Positions 63,382-64,000 of a stretch of 64,000 bases of DNA are shown piece by piece; position 1 is the stretch's first letter, and each line of letters begins with the position of its first letter. The position numbers were made by a program, and so were the translations under genes. The DNA is from JAMXLO01 sp963749575 (lineage in GTDB: Bacteria > Pseudomonadota > Alphaproteobacteria > Acetobacterales > Acetobacteraceae): the NCBI GenBank assembly GCA_963749575.1, contig CAVVNM010000012.1, forward strand, positions 62,001 through 126,000, in the 5' to 3' direction. Below the pieces are notes generated by a model, which was not told where the DNA came from, searched no databases, and saw nothing but the letters and a program-made list of their open reading frames with translations.

Positions 63382-64000
63382 ATGAGCAGTACGCAGCAGG
63401 CTCTCGGCATCCGACAGCCCATGGCGGTCAGCCAGTCGCGGCGGCCGCCGTGGCGCATCCGCCTGCAAGGCTCTGACACCACCTGGGCGATCGCATTCGT
63501 CATCCCTTATGTGGCCGTTTTCGCCGCCTTTGTCGTCTATCCTGTCATCTACGGGTTGTGCGATGGGCCGCGATCCGTCGTTGTACAGTCTGCTGTTCTC
63601 CGATCCGCGTGTATCTGACCACTGTGATGAACACGCTGATGTTCGTCGCCATCGGCGTGAACGTGGCGATGTTCCTGGCCTTCCTGCTGTCCGGGTTCTT
63701 CATGAGCCGAAGCTGGTGGGTGCGGTCGCTGCTGGTCATCTACCTGATACCCTGGGCGTTGCCGGCAATGGTCGTCTTCACCGCGATCCATTTTATGCTG
63801 GTCACCCAATGGGGATTGCTCGACAGCCTGATCCGGGAGGTTACCGGACAGGACGGGCCGTTGTTCCTCGTCAACGAGTGGCTTGCCAGAGGGGCGAACA
63901 TCGTTTCGTTCATCTGGAAGTGGATGCCGTTCTGGACGCTGGTCTTCATCGCCGCCCGGATGGCGATCCCGCAGGATATCTATGACGCGGCCGATATCGA
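63382..64000 (+). CDS. Second MalF-like permease, paralogue of permease 1, frameshifted and partial
   Basis: The product closely follows permease 1: RLQGSDTTWAIAFVIPYVAVFAAFVVYPVIYGL against GLQGSELTWAIAFAVPYVLVFFAFVVYPVCYGL. Then DPSLYSLLFSDP, NVAMFLAFLLSGFF and MPFWTLVFIAARMAIPQDIYDAADI follow, up to the edge. Two frame changes, near 63555 and 63611, each fit one inserted base. It begins 34 bases after permease 2, so a second, perhaps alternative, membrane subunit or a second transporter begins here. The rest is outside the window. Confidence 0.8.

Overview
The window is high-GC alphaproteobacterial chromosome, most likely from the Acetobacteraceae or another Rhodospirillales-like group. 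The basis is the gene order DUF3576 lipoprotein - leuS - lptE - holA - parB/parA/rsmG/mnmG - mnmE, two ParB-binding parS sites inside rsmG, and many oxidoreductases of a kind common in that group. The species cannot be named from sequence alone. No tRNA, rRNA or CRISPR array was seen.

Left end (1-7.1 kb): a partial STAND-type NTPase with membrane segments, a luciferase-like monooxygenase, then the wreck of a mobile element. The wreck holds a truncated group II intron reverse transcriptase, five small ATGA-coupled or overlapping genes of unknown function and the last 43 codons of a tyrosine recombinase. Next (7.1-18.6 kb) come a dialkylglycine decarboxylase-like aminotransferase, an MFS exporter and a run of catabolic-looking genes: NIPSNAP, SnoaL-like, LigB-type extradiol dioxygenase, a berberine-bridge-type flavoprotein, an amidase, a tandem EthD-like protein and a secreted beta-propeller.

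Middle (18.6-48.9 kb): HdeD, the potassium transporter Kup, a MarR regulator behind a repeat-rich upstream region, fRMsr, YggS, a DUF6165 protein coupled to a TPR glycosyltransferase, a ThiE/TenI-like protein, a porin with a strong terminator, a four-hairpin repeat, a large TPR O-GlcNAc-transferase-like protein, and then the replication/segregation/tRNA-modification block. mnmG and mnmE are about 4 kb apart, separated by a DedA protein, a glycosyltransferase and a thioredoxin-domain protein. They are followed by a flavin monooxygenase, CDP-diacylglycerol diphosphatase, a LysR regulator and a GFA-family protein.

Right end (49-64 kb): a giant RTX/calcium-repeat protein (about 1,769 residues) with a 1.1 kb internal duplication, a Rieske oxygenase, two divergent MFS transporters, a peptidoglycan amidase-like protein, another LLM monooxygenase and a sugar-type ABC transporter (binding protein, two permeases, and a second copy of the first permease running off the edge).

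A striking overall feature is at least nine otherwise intact genes broken by single-base indels, mostly +1 insertions. In seven genes lying wholly inside the window, restoring one base gives a full-length family member. This looks more like base-level assembly error than real decay, but it has to be checked. No clearly new biological system was proven; the best candidates for follow-up are the small coupled operon at 3.2-6.0 kb, the hairpin repeat at 28.2 kb, the repeat cluster before marR and the parS sites embedded in rsmG.
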